Shown: positions 7,862 to 17,555, counted from the first letter of the stretch. The stretch: DNA of 64,000 nt from G963662655 sp963666875 (GCA_963666875.2 CAXXPU010000006.1:248001-312000); one strand, 5' to 3'. Numbers and translations: made by a program. The notes: generated by a model from the letters alone, not told the origin.

Positions 7862-9120
7862 GTCGTTTGTTGTGCGGAGCGTCGGCGTCTTCCGGCGAGG
7901 TCGGGCTGCACGTAAGTTCCGTCGGCCAATTCGCGCTGCACCAGTTTATGGAAGAGCTTACCCATCTTGAGCTCCTGCGTCTCGTCTTTGTAGAAGGTCT
8001 CCCAGGCGTAGTAGTACATGTCCTGGAGTTGGTCGATCGTCATCTTTTTAGGTTTGAAGACGACGCGGTCGCAGGTGTAGTCTTCCCAGCCGTTCGAGAG
8101 CAGGCGTCCTTCCTTTTCGAGTTGTGACCGGATGGGCGTATGCATGAACGGCGTTAGGATGGTGAATTCCGCCGTGTCCATCTCCATTTCGAGCAGGAAA
8201 TCGACCAGCCGCTTGATGGTATCGACGTCCTGGTCGTCGGTTCCGAGGATGATGGTTCCCTCGATGCCGATGCCGTGATCCTTGTACATCTTGATCGTCT
8301 TGCGGATGAAATCGCTGGTATCGAACACCGCCTGATACACGTACCACGCGCCGGCTCGATACGCCAGGTCGAGGATTTCGTCGTCGCGTTCGATGGGGTG
8401 GCTGACGAATTTCTTCTTGATAGGGATCATCGCCTTGAAGAGCTCCTTCTCCCAGTTCGAGTCCTGCGCCAGCGAGTTATCCACGATGAAGAGCCGGTTG
8501 TTGTCGATCTCCTGCATCTCCTTGATCACGGTATCGATGGGTCTCGGTCGGAATTGCCTGCCACCGAGGTAGGGTGTGCAGCAGGGGAAGCAGTTGAACC
8601 GGCAGCCGCGCGATGCGTGGATCAGATCGAGCATCTTGGCGCCGCGATAGACGTACTTGCTGTGGTCGAGGATATCGCGTTTCGCGGTTCCGATCGATTC
8701 GATAGGCGGGAAATCGAGGTGGTAGTCGTAAACCGGCTTCAGTTCGCCGTTTCTGAGGTCCTCGAAGACTTTCCCGAGGCGTCCTTCCACTTCGCCGAGG
8801 AAGATGGAATCGACGTGCTGCCGCAGCTCTTCCGAATGCAGGTTTGCCGAGATCCCACCCGCCATCACGGGGATGCCGCGCTCGCGGTAGTGTTTCGCGA
8901 TCTCGAACGCCCTCGGAAGCTGCGCCGTGAGCATGATGGAAAGTCCCACCAGATCGGGATTGTCGTCCAGAACCAGATCCTGAACGTTGTCGTCGGTGAA
9001 CTCGATTTCCACGTCGTCCGGAACTACCGCGGACATCACCACCGGTCCGTGCGGCGGCAGGAAAAACGGCGTCTGCATCTCGAGCTTACGCCATTTGGGG
9101 TATATCAGTTTGAATTTCAT
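7858..9120 (-). CDS. B12-binding-domain radical SAM enzyme (3 of 3)
   Basis: 420 residues. The N-terminal B12-binding-like domain (PDLVGLSIMLTAQLPRA, then GIPVMAGGISANLH and IFLGEVEGRL) precedes a radical SAM domain with CRFNCFPC at ~residue 175, in the BchE/HpnJ style. It is distinct in sequence from the two downstream radical SAM genes, so the three are unlikely to be recent duplicates and may act in sequence. It overlaps the upstream ketosynthase gene and the downstream gene by 4 bases each. Confidence 0.87.
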   Translation of the reverse strand: MKFKLIYPKWRKLEMQTPFFLPPHGPVVMSAVVPDDVEIEFTDDNVQDLVLDDNPDLVGLSIMLTAQLPRAFEIAKHYRERGIPVMAGGISANLHSEELRQHVDSIFLGEVEGRLGKVFEDLRNGELKPVYDYHLDFPPIESIGTAKRDILDHSKYVYRGAKMLDLIHASRGCRFNCFPCCTPYLGGRQFRPRPIDTVIKEMQEIDNNRLFIVDNSLAQDSNWEKELFKAMIPIKKKFVSHPIERDDEILDLAYRAGAWYVYQAVFDTSDFIRKTIKMYKDHGIGIEGTIILGTDDQDVDTIKRLVDFLLEMEMDTAEFTILTPFMHTPIRSQLEKEGRLLSNGWEDYTCDRVVFKPKKMTIDQLQDMYYYAWETFYKDETQELKMGKLFHKLVQRELADGTYVQPDLAGRRRRSAQQTT

Positions 9121-11060
9121 GCTAATTCGCCTTTCTTTTGAATGTGGTCGCGAACCAGTTCCATCAGGTTGTCGATTGTCTTGCCTTCAGGATCGGTCAG
9201 CGCCCCATTCGTGTATTGGTAGTCGTATAATTCATTGTCGTTTGCTCGTCGTACCACCACGAACAGCGCGCCATTCTGGTCGCCCATGGGGTCGCTGTCC
9301 AGCCAGCCGATGACCATCGTGTCGGTCAATTCGCACATGAGCACGTCCAATGCCGGTTGCATCGAGTCGTTGACTGTGAAGGTGGGACCCGCCAGCTTGT
9401 AATAGGCGGCGCATTCGCCGATGACCACGTTGGGCAGCGTGTAGGAGAACAGGTTCGGGCTGGACGCGATACCGCCGTCCTCGAGCGTTGTTTCGTAGTA
9501 TTTCAAATCGGTGGCAAAGCTCTCCCATTTCGTCGAAAGCACCACGCCGATGTTTCGTTTGTCTTCGTAGGTGTCGAGCCCCGCGTCCTTCAGCGCCAGC
9601 GCCATGGCGGCGAGCCCGGTCTTGGTATAGCGGTCGAACCGCCCGTAGCGTGCCAGCGGAGGATTGAAGAGTCCGCGTGCAGGCGGCATCACCGGTTCGC
9701 CGGACTGGTATTCGAAGCTGTCGGCCTCGTTCAGTTGCGCGAAACCGGACTGGTTGATCCAGCTTCCGCCGAGAACCTTTACCCTTCGATACGCTCGTTC
9801 CTCGCTACTCAGGGTGACACGAGTTTGTTTTGCGTCGTAGTGCTCGGTCTGTGTAGAAGTGTTTGAAGAAGAGGGATGCCAAGCTGGAGCTTGGCGGTCC
9901 ATAGGAGAACGAGCATCCTCAAAGCTCCCTCGCTCCCGATTTATCGGGATGGGAGAGGGCTGGGGTGAGGGCTTCAATATCACGGCAGCGTTCACGCCGC
10001 CGAAGCCGGAATTGGTGGTCAGGATATTGTTGCCGGAAAACGTCTGCGACTGGCTCGATACGCGACCGACGGCTCTCTCTTCCGGATTACACATGCCGTT
10101 GGTGGGCGGGATATTGTTTGTATGTAAAATTTTATCGCACAGCGCGACCTCGATGGCCCCGGCGGCGCCGAGCGTGTGTCCGATAGAGCCTTTGACGCCG
10201 AACACGGGGAACCTCTTCTCGCCGAAAATGGTCTCGATGGCGGTCAGCTCCATGGCGTCGTTATAGACGGTGCCGGTGCCGTGGGCGTAGAAGGCTTCGA
10301 TCTCGTCCGGTTCGATGCTGGAAATCGTCATTGCCTGCCGGATCGACGCGATCAGACCGCAGCCGTCCCGGGCGGGACCGGTGATGTGGTTGGCGTCGTT
10401 GGCGATACCCCATCCGGCGATGGTGGATTGTACGGGAAACTCGCTTCCGTCGGTGATCCAGATGGCTGCCGCGCCGTCTCCGAGGCAGAGTCCGTCGCGC
10501 TGATCGTCGAACGGTCTGCAATCGGTTCCCGAAAGTGCTCTGAGCGCCGAGAAACCGGTGTGGGTGAATCGACTCGCGATGTCGGCGGCGACCACCAGTA
10601 CGCTTCGTTCATGTCCAAACGCGACCTTCTGCGCGGCCAGCGCGATTGCTACCGTCGATGCGGCGCAGGCGGCGTTGCAGCAGAGCGTTCCACCGTGGAT
10701 GCCCAGTTTGGACTGCACAAATGCGATGAAATGCTCGGGAAGATAGGGCAAATCGGGATTCTGTCCGGCTTCGATGTATTCGATGTCGTTCTTCACGCCG
10801 GCCCAGATCAGGAAGGTGTCTTCGGGCAGCTTCGGCAAATCGTTAATGACCTCACGGGTCAGCTCCATCATGACCGATCGCGGGTTGCGCTCGCGGATGT
10901 GTTTCGCCACGGACGCCTTGTGAAACAGCAGTCGATCGGTGTCGAAGTGCTCGATCGTGTCGATGGCGATCCTGCCGGAATTCAGCGCATCGAGGTTTGC
11001 TTCGACGCCGGTACCGAGCCCGGTCACGATGTTGGTGGCGCTGATATAGACCGGCTTCAC
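9117..11060 (-). CDS. Ketosynthase fused to a chain-length-factor-like domain
   Basis: 647 residues with two thiolase-fold halves. Residues 1-360 form a FabF-type ketosynthase with all catalytic residues: Cys in CNAACAAST, His in AHGTGTVYND and His in GSIGHTLGAAG. Residues ~430-647 form a shorter second domain in which the active-site region reads GPTFTVNDSMQPALD. The Cys is absent, as in chain-length factors of type II PKS and aryl-polyene systems. The ~70-residue linker (about 361-430) is made of three dispersed DNA repeats read in frame (see 9779-9971). KS and CLF are usually separate genes, so this is a fusion, probably giving a heterodimer-like pair on one chain. Confidence 0.85.
   Translation of the reverse strand: MKPVYISATNIVTGLGTGVEANLDALNSGRIAIDTIEHFDTDRLLFHKASVAKHIRERNPRSVMMELTREVINDLPKLPEDTFLIWAGVKNDIEYIEAGQNPDLPYLPEHFIAFVQSKLGIHGGTLCCNAACAASTVAIALAAQKVAFGHERSVLVVAADIASRFTHTGFSALRALSGTDCRPFDDQRDGLCLGDGAAAIWITDGSEFPVQSTIAGWGIANDANHITGPARDGCGLIASIRQAMTISSIEPDEIEAFYAHGTGTVYNDAMELTAIETIFGEKRFPVFGVKGSIGHTLGAAGAIEVALCDKILHTNNIPPTNGMCNPEERAVGRVSSQSQTFSGNNILTTNSGFGGVNAAVILKPSPQPSPIPINRERGSFEDARSPMDRQAPAWHPSSSNTSTQTEHYDAKQTRVTLSSEERAYRRVKVLGGSWINQSGFAQLNEADSFEYQSGEPVMPPARGLFNPPLARYGRFDRYTKTGLAAMALALKDAGLDTYEDKRNIGVVLSTKWESFATDLKYYETTLEDGGIASSPNLFSYTLPNVVIGECAAYYKLAGPTFTVNDSMQPALDVLMCELTDTMVIGWLDSDPMGDQNGALFVVVRRANDNELYDYQYTNGALTDPEGKTIDNLMELVRDHIQKKGELA
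9779..9971. repeat. Three dispersed repeats forming the KS-CLF linker
   Basis: 9925-9971 is the CTCCCTCGC...GGGAGAGGGCTGGGGTGAGGG element. 9877-9903 is the GCCAAGCTGGAGCTTGGC palindrome also found at 2901. 9779-9835 contains CCTTCGATACGCTCGTTCC and CTCAGGGTGACAC, of the type seen at 46680-46756. All are read through in frame, giving low-complexity residues such as PSPQPSPIPINRERG and MDRQAPAWHP. Confidence 0.7.
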
Positions 11061-11530
11061 AAGAACTTCCCTTCCTGCCAGTCGCGCATGAATTCCTCGA
11101 TGTAATCGGGACGCACCAGCATCACGTTGCGCTGGAGGTCGGTGAAGAGCTGCACCGTATAGCCGGTGGCGACGGGGATGTTATCGCCCTTCACGATCTC
11201 GTAGCTGAAGTTCATGCGAACCGCTTGCGTCCAGTGGAGTCGAGCGCGAATCAGGAATTCCTCGCCGAACTGCAAGGGATTGTGGTTGTCGATGTGCATC
11301 TGGACGATGGGTGCCAGGAATCCGGCTTCGTACATGTCCATGTAGCCCATTCGATACTTCTTGCCGAACGCCGCTCTACCGTCTTCGAGGAAACTCGGAA
11401 AACGTCCGTGCCAGACGATGGTCAATGGATCGACCTCCTCGAACCGCACCACGCGTGAGCATTCGGCGATCAGAGGTTTAGGAGCGTCCGGCTCTTCGAT
11501 AAAATACTTCTTCTTGCTTCTGCGACTCAT
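11057..11530 (-). CDS. 4HBT-fold acyl thioesterase
   Basis: 157 residues of the YbgC/4-hydroxybenzoyl-CoA thioesterase hot-dog family. The block VRFEEVDPLTIVWHGRFPSFLEDGR matches the family's catalytic Asp and long helix, and PLQFGEEFLIRARL follows. In aryl-polyene clusters a thioesterase of this kind acts as a release or editing enzyme for the ACP-bound chain. It overlaps the ketosynthase fusion gene by 4 bases. Confidence 0.82.
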   Translation of the reverse strand: MSRRSKKKYFIEEPDAPKPLIAECSRVVRFEEVDPLTIVWHGRFPSFLEDGRAAFGKKYRMGYMDMYEAGFLAPIVQMHIDNHNPLQFGEEFLIRARLHWTQAVRMNFSYEIVKGDNIPVATGYTVQLFTDLQRNVMLVRPDYIEEFMRDWQEGKFL

Positions 11531-11551
11531 ATCGTGCTCTTTTTTAATAAA

Positions 11552-12421
11552 TTACGCCAGTGTTATCGAGAATCTGACTTTCAATTCGTTGCCGCTGTAA
11601 ATCAGCACCACGGCTGTGATCTCGCCTTCGCTATAGCTCAGGGCAATGTCGTAATCGATTTCGTCCCCCGGGAAGACCAGCTTCGCGAACTTGGCGTTCT
11701 CGATCTTGCAAATGCGGTAGAGGTGGTTCTGTTGATGGGAAATGACCGTTTCAGCCGATTGCAGGAGCATGATTCCCGGCAATACGGGGAACTCGTCGAA
11801 ATGACCGTTGAATCCGGAGAAATCCGGCCGGTAACACAGCCTGGCGCGGATATGATCATTTTCGTTCGTGATCGACACGACGCTCGCAAGTATCTCGTGC
11901 TCGATCGGTGCCAGATCATGCAACAGGGGATCGACACCCGCGACGTCAACGTCCCGGGGGGCGATTTGCGGTTCTGTTAATTGTGGTGATTCTTCCCAGG
12001 TTTTCAAGAGTCCACCTGCGAACTGAGCCTGATTCGAAAACATGGATACCCGGCTCAGGCTGAATGGTCCGATTGCGCTCTCCTGATGCAGCTCGACGGA
12101 TATCTCCTCTTCCACCGGCGGCAGCTCTTCGATGACAATATCCTGCAAGCCGACCAACAGCCCCGTTACGGGTTCCTGATTGTCCTCCAGAATCGAGATA
12201 TAGCCGGCAAAGCATGCGGTCGCCTGCGCGGCAAGTTCCACCAGCGCCGCAGGAAGGATGCGACCCGACGGCGTAATGAACATCGTCTTGCCGGACATGT
12301 CCGCGCTGGCGCAGGCCTCGTCTTCCGAGACCCGTAAAAGACGGTCAATCAGCTTCATCTTTCCGCGCTGCGGTATCAATTGAAGCGCATCGACGGGAAA
12401 TTCGACCGGATTCATGATCAT
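11552..12421 (-). CDS. Double hot-dog 3-hydroxyacyl-ACP dehydratase
   Basis: 289 residues with two FabZ/ApeP-like hot-dog domains in tandem. The first starts IPQRGKMKLIDRLL (compare FabZ PHRxPFLLID) and covers residues ~10-140. The second, ~155-289, has GFNGHFDEFPVLPGIMLLQ, the FabZ GHFP...PVLPG signature with its His. It should dehydrate the beta-hydroxyacyl chain made by FabG and the ketosynthases, giving the conjugated double bonds of a polyene. ATG 12421 gives an ATGA overlap with the lyase gene upstream; ATG 12415 is an alternative. Confidence 0.8.
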   Translation of the reverse strand: MIMNPVEFPVDALQLIPQRGKMKLIDRLLRVSEDEACASADMSGKTMFITPSGRILPAALVELAAQATACFAGYISILEDNQEPVTGLLVGLQDIVIEELPPVEEEISVELHQESAIGPFSLSRVSMFSNQAQFAGGLLKTWEESPQLTEPQIAPRDVDVAGVDPLLHDLAPIEHEILASVVSITNENDHIRARLCYRPDFSGFNGHFDEFPVLPGIMLLQSAETVISHQQNHLYRICKIENAKFAKLVFPGDEIDYDIALSYSEGEITAVVLIYSGNELKVRFSITLA

Positions 12422-14001
12422 TCCTTTTCGTTCAGGATTTTACTCAGATCGATTTGGGTGAAGATCGTGTGCTTGAAGTTCGAAAGATCATTGTGGAAAA
12501 TGCGTGTGTTGTCATAGACTTCGAAATGCTGCTGAAGCATTCCGTATATCTTCGCGGTTTTGTCGCCCAACCTGTCGGCATTGCGGAACGAAAGCGCCTG
12601 CATATCCGCCAGCGTTTCCATAGTCAGGACGTAGGTGGCGTTTTGCAGCATGCGGTAGGTCCTTCTCGCGGAGACGGTTCCCATGCTGACAACGTCCTGG
12701 TTGGAGGCGTTGCAGGAGATGGTGTTGGTGCTCATCGGCGCCGCCATCTGGCGGTTTTCCGCAGTGGTCGAAGTGGAGAGGTATTGCGCGCCCATGAAGC
12801 CCATGGTCAGTCCTACCGTGCCCGGGATGAGGTGCTCGGGCAGTCCTTCGTTGAGGTTGCGGTCGAGCAGCTTGTTGAGTCTTCGCTCGGAGAGGTTGCA
12901 CATCGTCGAAACCGCGATGGCGAGCATGTCCATGGCGAAGCTGATGCTCTGCCCGTGGAAGTTCCCGCCGTGGATGATCTTGCGCTTCTCGGGGATGATG
13001 ATGGGGTTGTCGTTGGACGAATTCGCCTCGCGCATCACGGTGGCGGACGCGAACTCGATCGCCTCCTGCACCGGCGCTAGAATCTGCGGCGTGCAGCGGA
13101 TGGAATAGACGTCCTGCACGTTGATGTCGGTCTCGAAGACCTGCTCGTCGCCCTTCTGCTTGCTGCGGATGATCTCGTGCATGTTCTCGCGCAGGGTGAT
13201 GTTGCCGGAACCGCTGTAAAGGCTGCGAATCCGGTCTGCGACCCAGACCTGCCCCGGATGCGGTTTGACCGCGTGCAGATGCCGGTCGAAGGCGTCGTCG
13301 ATACCGCCGAATATCTCGATGGCGAACGCCGCGTTCAAGCAGGCGATGTCGAGCGACTTCACGGAATCGTGAATGGCGAAAGCGGCGATGGCGGTCATGG
13401 CGGCGGTACCGTTGATCAGCGCCAGACCTTCCTTGTAGCTGAGCTTCAGGGATTGAAGTTCGCATTTTTGCAGCGCTTGCTCCGCGGGAACGACTTCTCC
13501 CTCGAACCATACGTTGCCCTCGCCGATGATGGCGAGCGCCATGTGTGCGAGGTGCACCAGGTCGCCCGAAGCGCCGACGCTGCCGCACTCCGGAATCCAG
13601 GGCGCGATGCCGCTGTTGATCATGTCCTTGAGTAGTTCGAGCAGCTCGATGCGGACACCGGCATAGCCCTTGACCAGCGTGTTGAGCCGAACCGCGAACA
13701 CTGCGCGCGCGATCTCCGGCTTCAGGGGTTCGCCCAGTCCGGCGGCGTGGCTGCGGATGAGGTTGGTTTGCAGCGTTTCGATGTGGTTGTGGTCGATGAT
13801 CTTGTTGCACATCGGACCGAAGCTCGTGTTCACGCCGTAGATGACGCGCTGCTTGGAAATCTCTTCTTCGAGGAATGTTCTCGACGCCTCGCAACGTTTC
13901 AGCGCACGTGTTTCCATCTCGACTTTCTTCTCGCCGCGTCCGATCGCGACGATCTGTTCTATGCTTAAATCGTAGCCAGTTAATACGATCGTATCACTCA
14001 T
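12418..14001 (-). CDS. Aromatic amino acid ammonia-lyase (TAL/HAL family), cluster copy
   Basis: 527 residues. The MIO-forming Ala-Ser-Gly is present in GSVGASGDLVHLAH, as is the inner loop VIYGVNTSFGPM. The substrate-selecting segment reads NLIRSHAAG, close in style to flexirubin-type tyrosine ammonia-lyases of Flavobacterium as I recall them. It probably deaminates tyrosine (or another aromatic amino acid) to a cinnamate-type starter unit that the adjacent ligase activates. It is clearly different from the hutH-like gene at 22518. It overlaps its neighbours on both sides. Tyrosine rather than histidine as substrate is inferred from context. Confidence 0.83.
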   Translation of the reverse strand: MSDTIVLTGYDLSIEQIVAIGRGEKKVEMETRALKRCEASRTFLEEEISKQRVIYGVNTSFGPMCNKIIDHNHIETLQTNLIRSHAAGLGEPLKPEIARAVFAVRLNTLVKGYAGVRIELLELLKDMINSGIAPWIPECGSVGASGDLVHLAHMALAIIGEGNVWFEGEVVPAEQALQKCELQSLKLSYKEGLALINGTAAMTAIAAFAIHDSVKSLDIACLNAAFAIEIFGGIDDAFDRHLHAVKPHPGQVWVADRIRSLYSGSGNITLRENMHEIIRSKQKGDEQVFETDINVQDVYSIRCTPQILAPVQEAIEFASATVMREANSSNDNPIIIPEKRKIIHGGNFHGQSISFAMDMLAIAVSTMCNLSERRLNKLLDRNLNEGLPEHLIPGTVGLTMGFMGAQYLSTSTTAENRQMAAPMSTNTISCNASNQDVVSMGTVSARRTYRMLQNATYVLTMETLADMQALSFRNADRLGDKTAKIYGMLQQHFEVYDNTRIFHNDLSNFKHTIFTQIDLSKILNEKE

Positions 14002-15310
14002 TGTCTCTCCTGTAATCGTGAAATATAGCCCGTTTTCGTTTGCCGGGCAGATAGATTTTCTCCAAAACCGCTTCCTCGTCCATCAGCTCGATTTGCGGTA
14101 CGACACGGATCTTCGCCTGGAGTCGCTGCCGCATGGATTCAATTGAAAGCCGTGAGCAATCAATCGCTGCGCAGAGCGTCACCAGATCGTTGCCGTGCGA
14201 GTCGCTCTTCGCTGTAACGTATCCGCCAAGGAAGCCGTTCAGACTCTCCACCGCAGATATGACCGCGTTCGGGAACATCAGCGTGCCCTTGTACTTCAGC
14301 ATCTGGTTCTTCCTGCCCAGCACGGGCGAGATGCGGCGCGAAGTTCTTCCGCACGCGCAAGGCTTGTCGATGATATAGGCGATATCGCCGGTGCGGAATC
14401 GAAGCAGCGGCATGCCCTTCACGCCCAGCGGCGTCACTGTCACCTCGCCGGTTTCTCCGGGTGGGACGGGATTGCCGTCGTCGTCGAGAATCTCCACATA
14501 CGCCAGTTCGGGACGCAGATGCCCGCCGTGTCGAGCGTCGCATTCATTGAACGAAGTCGCCATCTCGGTGGAGGCGTAGGTCGAGAAGAGCGGCGCTTTC
14601 CACGTCTCTTCGAGCAGCTTTCCGAGCGGCAGCAGTTCGAGTCCGGCGTCGCGGGTCGGTTCGCCGATGGCGAGCAATCTTTTCACGCTGCCCGAAGCCG
14701 GATTTTCGCCATGTTCCTGTGCGTACTGGGCGATCTTCAGCATCAGCGACGGGACGCCCACGATGGCGGTCGCGCCAGTTGTTCTGATCAGCTCCCAGTG
14801 CTGCGCCGCGCTTCCGGCTCCGATGCGGACGGCTGTCGCGCCCAATCGCTGCGCGCCGAGGAAGTAGGCCAGTCCCGCCATGAAGCAGCGATCGATCGCC
14901 GCGCCGATGGCGAGGATGTCCTGTTCGTTCAGTCCCGAGATGCCGAATGCGATCTCCTCGTTGTGGGCCAGACGCGCAAGGTCCGAGGCGGTTTGCAGGA
15001 TCATGGTCGGTTGTGATCCGACAGTGGCAGAGGTCATGCAGACATCGGTCACCTCACCGCGCGGAACAGCCAGGAAATCCATATTCCGCTCGGTGAGATG
15101 ATGCTTCTGCGTGGTGGGAATTGCTTGAAACGATTCGAAATCGCGGATATTGCCGGGTTCGATATCGTATTGCCGATAAAACGGGCTGTTCTTCAGCGTA
15201 TATGCGACATGCTCTTGCAGCAGCTTCAGCGTGATCGCGTCCTGCTCGTCGCGACTCAGATACTGGACGTTGCCGTAGCGGCTTGCGGAAAAGTCCTCGA
15301 TCAGGCTCAT
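13994..15310 (-). CDS. PaaK-like AMP-forming acyl-CoA/ACP ligase
   Basis: 438 residues of the phenylacetate-CoA ligase branch of adenylating enzymes. Motifs: TSATVGSQPTM (nucleotide loop), STYASTEMATSFNECD (A5-like), PLLRFRTGDIAYI (A7), GRKNQMLKYKGTLMFP (A8-like), and a C-terminal domain around ALPxR-type residues. Beside an ammonia-lyase and an ACP, it most likely activates the aryl acid starter. It overlaps the lyase gene by 8 bases and the upstream acyltransferase gene by 4. Confidence 0.82.
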   Translation of the reverse strand: MSLIEDFSASRYGNVQYLSRDEQDAITLKLLQEHVAYTLKNSPFYRQYDIEPGNIRDFESFQAIPTTQKHHLTERNMDFLAVPRGEVTDVCMTSATVGSQPTMILQTASDLARLAHNEEIAFGISGLNEQDILAIGAAIDRCFMAGLAYFLGAQRLGATAVRIGAGSAAQHWELIRTTGATAIVGVPSLMLKIAQYAQEHGENPASGSVKRLLAIGEPTRDAGLELLPLGKLLEETWKAPLFSTYASTEMATSFNECDARHGGHLRPELAYVEILDDDGNPVPPGETGEVTVTPLGVKGMPLLRFRTGDIAYIIDKPCACGRTSRRISPVLGRKNQMLKYKGTLMFPNAVISAVESLNGFLGGYVTAKSDSHGNDLVTLCAAIDCSRLSIESMRQRLQAKIRVVPQIELMDEEAVLEKIYLPGKRKRAIFHDYRRDNE

Positions 15311-16038
15311 CGCGCTTCTCCGAGGTGTTCGCGGTAGATATTCTCGACGTACTTGCGCATGACCAGCCAGCGCTGACCGTCCGGGAAATCCTGCGGATAA
15401 ACCGGATCGAGCATCTCGATGGTGACGTTGGCGGGTCGCACGAAGGGGAACTTGGTGCTGAAAAACTTCTCGACGCCGGTCATGACAACCGGGACGATCG
15501 GGATGCCCGTGTGGATCGAGAGATAGAACGCGCCGGAGTAGAAACGCAGCAGCTTGCCGTCCCGCGAACGATGCCCTTCGGGGAACATCACGAAGGAGAC
15601 GTTTCGCTCGACCAGCGCGCTGCCGAGTCGCACCAGATCGTCGTGGGAAGTCGTTTCGCTGTTGATGTAGTTCGCCAGCCTCATCGACCAGGCGAAGAGC
15701 TTCAGCCGGAAGGGCCAGGAGCGCACGAAGACCATCAGATTACTGCGTGGAACCGTCGCCGCGAAAAATATATCTACGTTGGTGCGGTGGTTATAGACGA
15801 AAATGCAGGAACCGTCCTTCGGCACCCGATGCATTCCCTTCATTTCCATCTGGAGGATCGGCCAGCTTGCGCGGATGCAGAATTTGCCGTAGATCGCGTT
15901 TTTCATGCGATAGACATCATCGCGTCGGTAACCCTTGAAGATCATCATAAATGGCATCGACAGATGATAGACCGTCTCGAACGCGATGGACACGATCGAG
16001 ATCATGACAAGATAGTAGAGATTCAAGAGAAGAAGCAT
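15307..16038 (-). CDS. PlsC-like 1-acylglycerol-3-phosphate acyltransferase family protein
   Basis: 243 residues with an N-terminal membrane segment (MLLLLNLYYLVMISIVSIA) and the PlsC motifs NHRTNVD (HX4D) and FPEGHRSRDG. It probably esterifies the cluster product to a glycerolipid or related head group. It is the second acyltransferase type in the cluster, besides the LpxL-like one at 3006. Confidence 0.85.
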   Translation of the reverse strand: MLLLLNLYYLVMISIVSIAFETVYHLSMPFMMIFKGYRRDDVYRMKNAIYGKFCIRASWPILQMEMKGMHRVPKDGSCIFVYNHRTNVDIFFAATVPRSNLMVFVRSWPFRLKLFAWSMRLANYINSETTSHDDLVRLGSALVERNVSFVMFPEGHRSRDGKLLRFYSGAFYLSIHTGIPIVPVVMTGVEKFFSTKFPFVRPANVTIEMLDPVYPQDFPDGQRWLVMRKYVENIYREHLGEAR

Positions 16039-16059
16039 GTTCCGCTCGGGAATCGCAAA

Positions 16060-16314
16060 TCAGGCAGCTTTTTGTTTGATGAAATCGACGATGTGCTGAA
16101 CGACCCTCATCCCGCGAATTGTGCCTTCATCCTGTTTCCGGTCAACTTTAAAGCCGAATTCGTTTTCCAGCATGACGATCAGATCGACACCGTCGAGACT
16201 GTCCAGCCCCAGTTCGTCGTAGAGCGTGGCTTCAGGATTGATTTTGTCTTCTTCGATTTCAAATTCTTCGATCAGGATTCTGGAAATCCCCTTCATGATC
16301 ATTTCATCGCTCAT
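16060..16314 (-). CDS. Acyl carrier protein
   Basis: 84 residues with the phosphopantetheine attachment serine in ELGLDSLDGVDLIV. It is the only ACP in the cluster and so the likely carrier for the starter and the growing chain. It overlaps the downstream-read ketosynthase gene by 4 bases. Confidence 0.9.
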   Translation of the reverse strand: MSDEMIMKGISRILIEEFEIEEDKINPEATLYDELGLDSLDGVDLIVMLENEFGFKVDRKQDEGTIRGMRVVQHIVDFIKQKAA

Positions 16315-17555
16315 GGTCTATAGCTCCTTATTAATAATGCTGTGTTGATCCCCCCAAAGGCAAAGCTGTTCTTCATAATAATATTCAGATCCGCTTTCTC
16401 GATCTCCGTGACATGCCGCAGCGACTTCGCCGCGTCGTCCGGATTCTCCAGATTCCGGGTGGGCAGTATGATGCCGTTACACATCATGAATACCGACGCG
16501 ATCAGCTCCAGCGCGCCGCTGGCACCCAGTGTGTGCCCCATATAGCCTTTCAGGCTGCTGACCGGTACGCCGTGATCGGCGAAGATCTCGGTGATCGCCT
16601 GCGCCTCGTGGACATCGCCCAGTTCGGTCGCGGTGGCGTGCGCGTTGATGTAATCGACGTCGGACGGCTTGATTCCTGCGCTTTCGAGCGTCCTCTTCAT
16701 ACAGACAACGATCGATCCCGCGTCCGAATGCGACATCTCTTCACCGCTGGCAGAAGTATTGAACCCGATAATTTCGGCAAGGATTTTCGCGCCTCGCCTT
16801 CTCGCCGATTCTTCACTCTCGATGACCAGGCATCCTGCGCCTTCGCCGCAAACGGTTCCGTCGCGGTCTCTGTCGAACGGACGCGGCGTTTTCGACGGAC
16901 TGTCGTTGTAGTGGGTGGAGGTTCCCTGCACGATGTCGAACGTCGTGCTGGTGAAGGCGTGAAGCTCCTCGACACCGCCGCAGAGCATCATGTCCTGATA
17001 TCCGTTTCGCACCTGTTCGAAAGCGATGCCGATCGATTGCAGGGACGACGCGCATGCGGCGTTGGTCGCCAGAACCCGTCCCGTGACGCCCAGGATGTGT
17101 GCGATATTCGCCGCCGCCGTGTGACTCATCACCTGGAAGAATATCCCGGATTGTAGCTGGTGGCTCTCACCGGTATTGATTATCTCCTTGAAGAAGCTCT
17201 GCATGCTGTCGATGCTTCCCAGCGACGATCCGAAACAGATACCAACTTTGCCCGAAGGGAACATCTCTTCGGGAACCTGCGCCTGCGCGATCGCTTCCTG
17301 CGCCGCGAGTACGGACAGAATCGCCGTTCTGCCCATCAGCTTACGATATCGACGCGGTATCTTCTTCTCGTCGATCTTCTCCGCGACCGGTGCGCCAACC
17401 CAGCAGAGCAGATCGGTTACAAACTCCTGCCACTCGGGCTTCATGTCCCGAACGCCGCTTTCGCCGGCACGAATCCGATCGTACATCTTCTCCGCGCCGA
17501 GTCCGAAAGGCGATACAGCGCCCATGCCGGTAATGAATACGCGATTTATCTGCAT
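16311..17555 (-). CDS. Beta-ketoacyl-ACP synthase II type (FabF-like)
   Basis: 414 residues with complete catalytic residues: Cys in ATNAACASSLQ, His in INAHATATELGD and His in GYMGHTLGASG. ATG 17555 (MQINRVFITGMG) is preferred over the in-frame TTG at 17573 because GGAAGGA lies at proper distance. It overlaps the FAD enzyme gene by 10 bases. A full-length, apparently active chain-elongation enzyme of the cluster. Confidence 0.9.
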   Translation of the reverse strand: MQINRVFITGMGAVSPFGLGAEKMYDRIRAGESGVRDMKPEWQEFVTDLLCWVGAPVAEKIDEKKIPRRYRKLMGRTAILSVLAAQEAIAQAQVPEEMFPSGKVGICFGSSLGSIDSMQSFFKEIINTGESHQLQSGIFFQVMSHTAAANIAHILGVTGRVLATNAACASSLQSIGIAFEQVRNGYQDMMLCGGVEELHAFTSTTFDIVQGTSTHYNDSPSKTPRPFDRDRDGTVCGEGAGCLVIESEESARRRGAKILAEIIGFNTSASGEEMSHSDAGSIVVCMKRTLESAGIKPSDVDYINAHATATELGDVHEAQAITEIFADHGVPVSSLKGYMGHTLGASGALELIASVFMMCNGIILPTRNLENPDDAAKSLRHVTEIEKADLNIIMKNSFAFGGINTALLIRSYRP

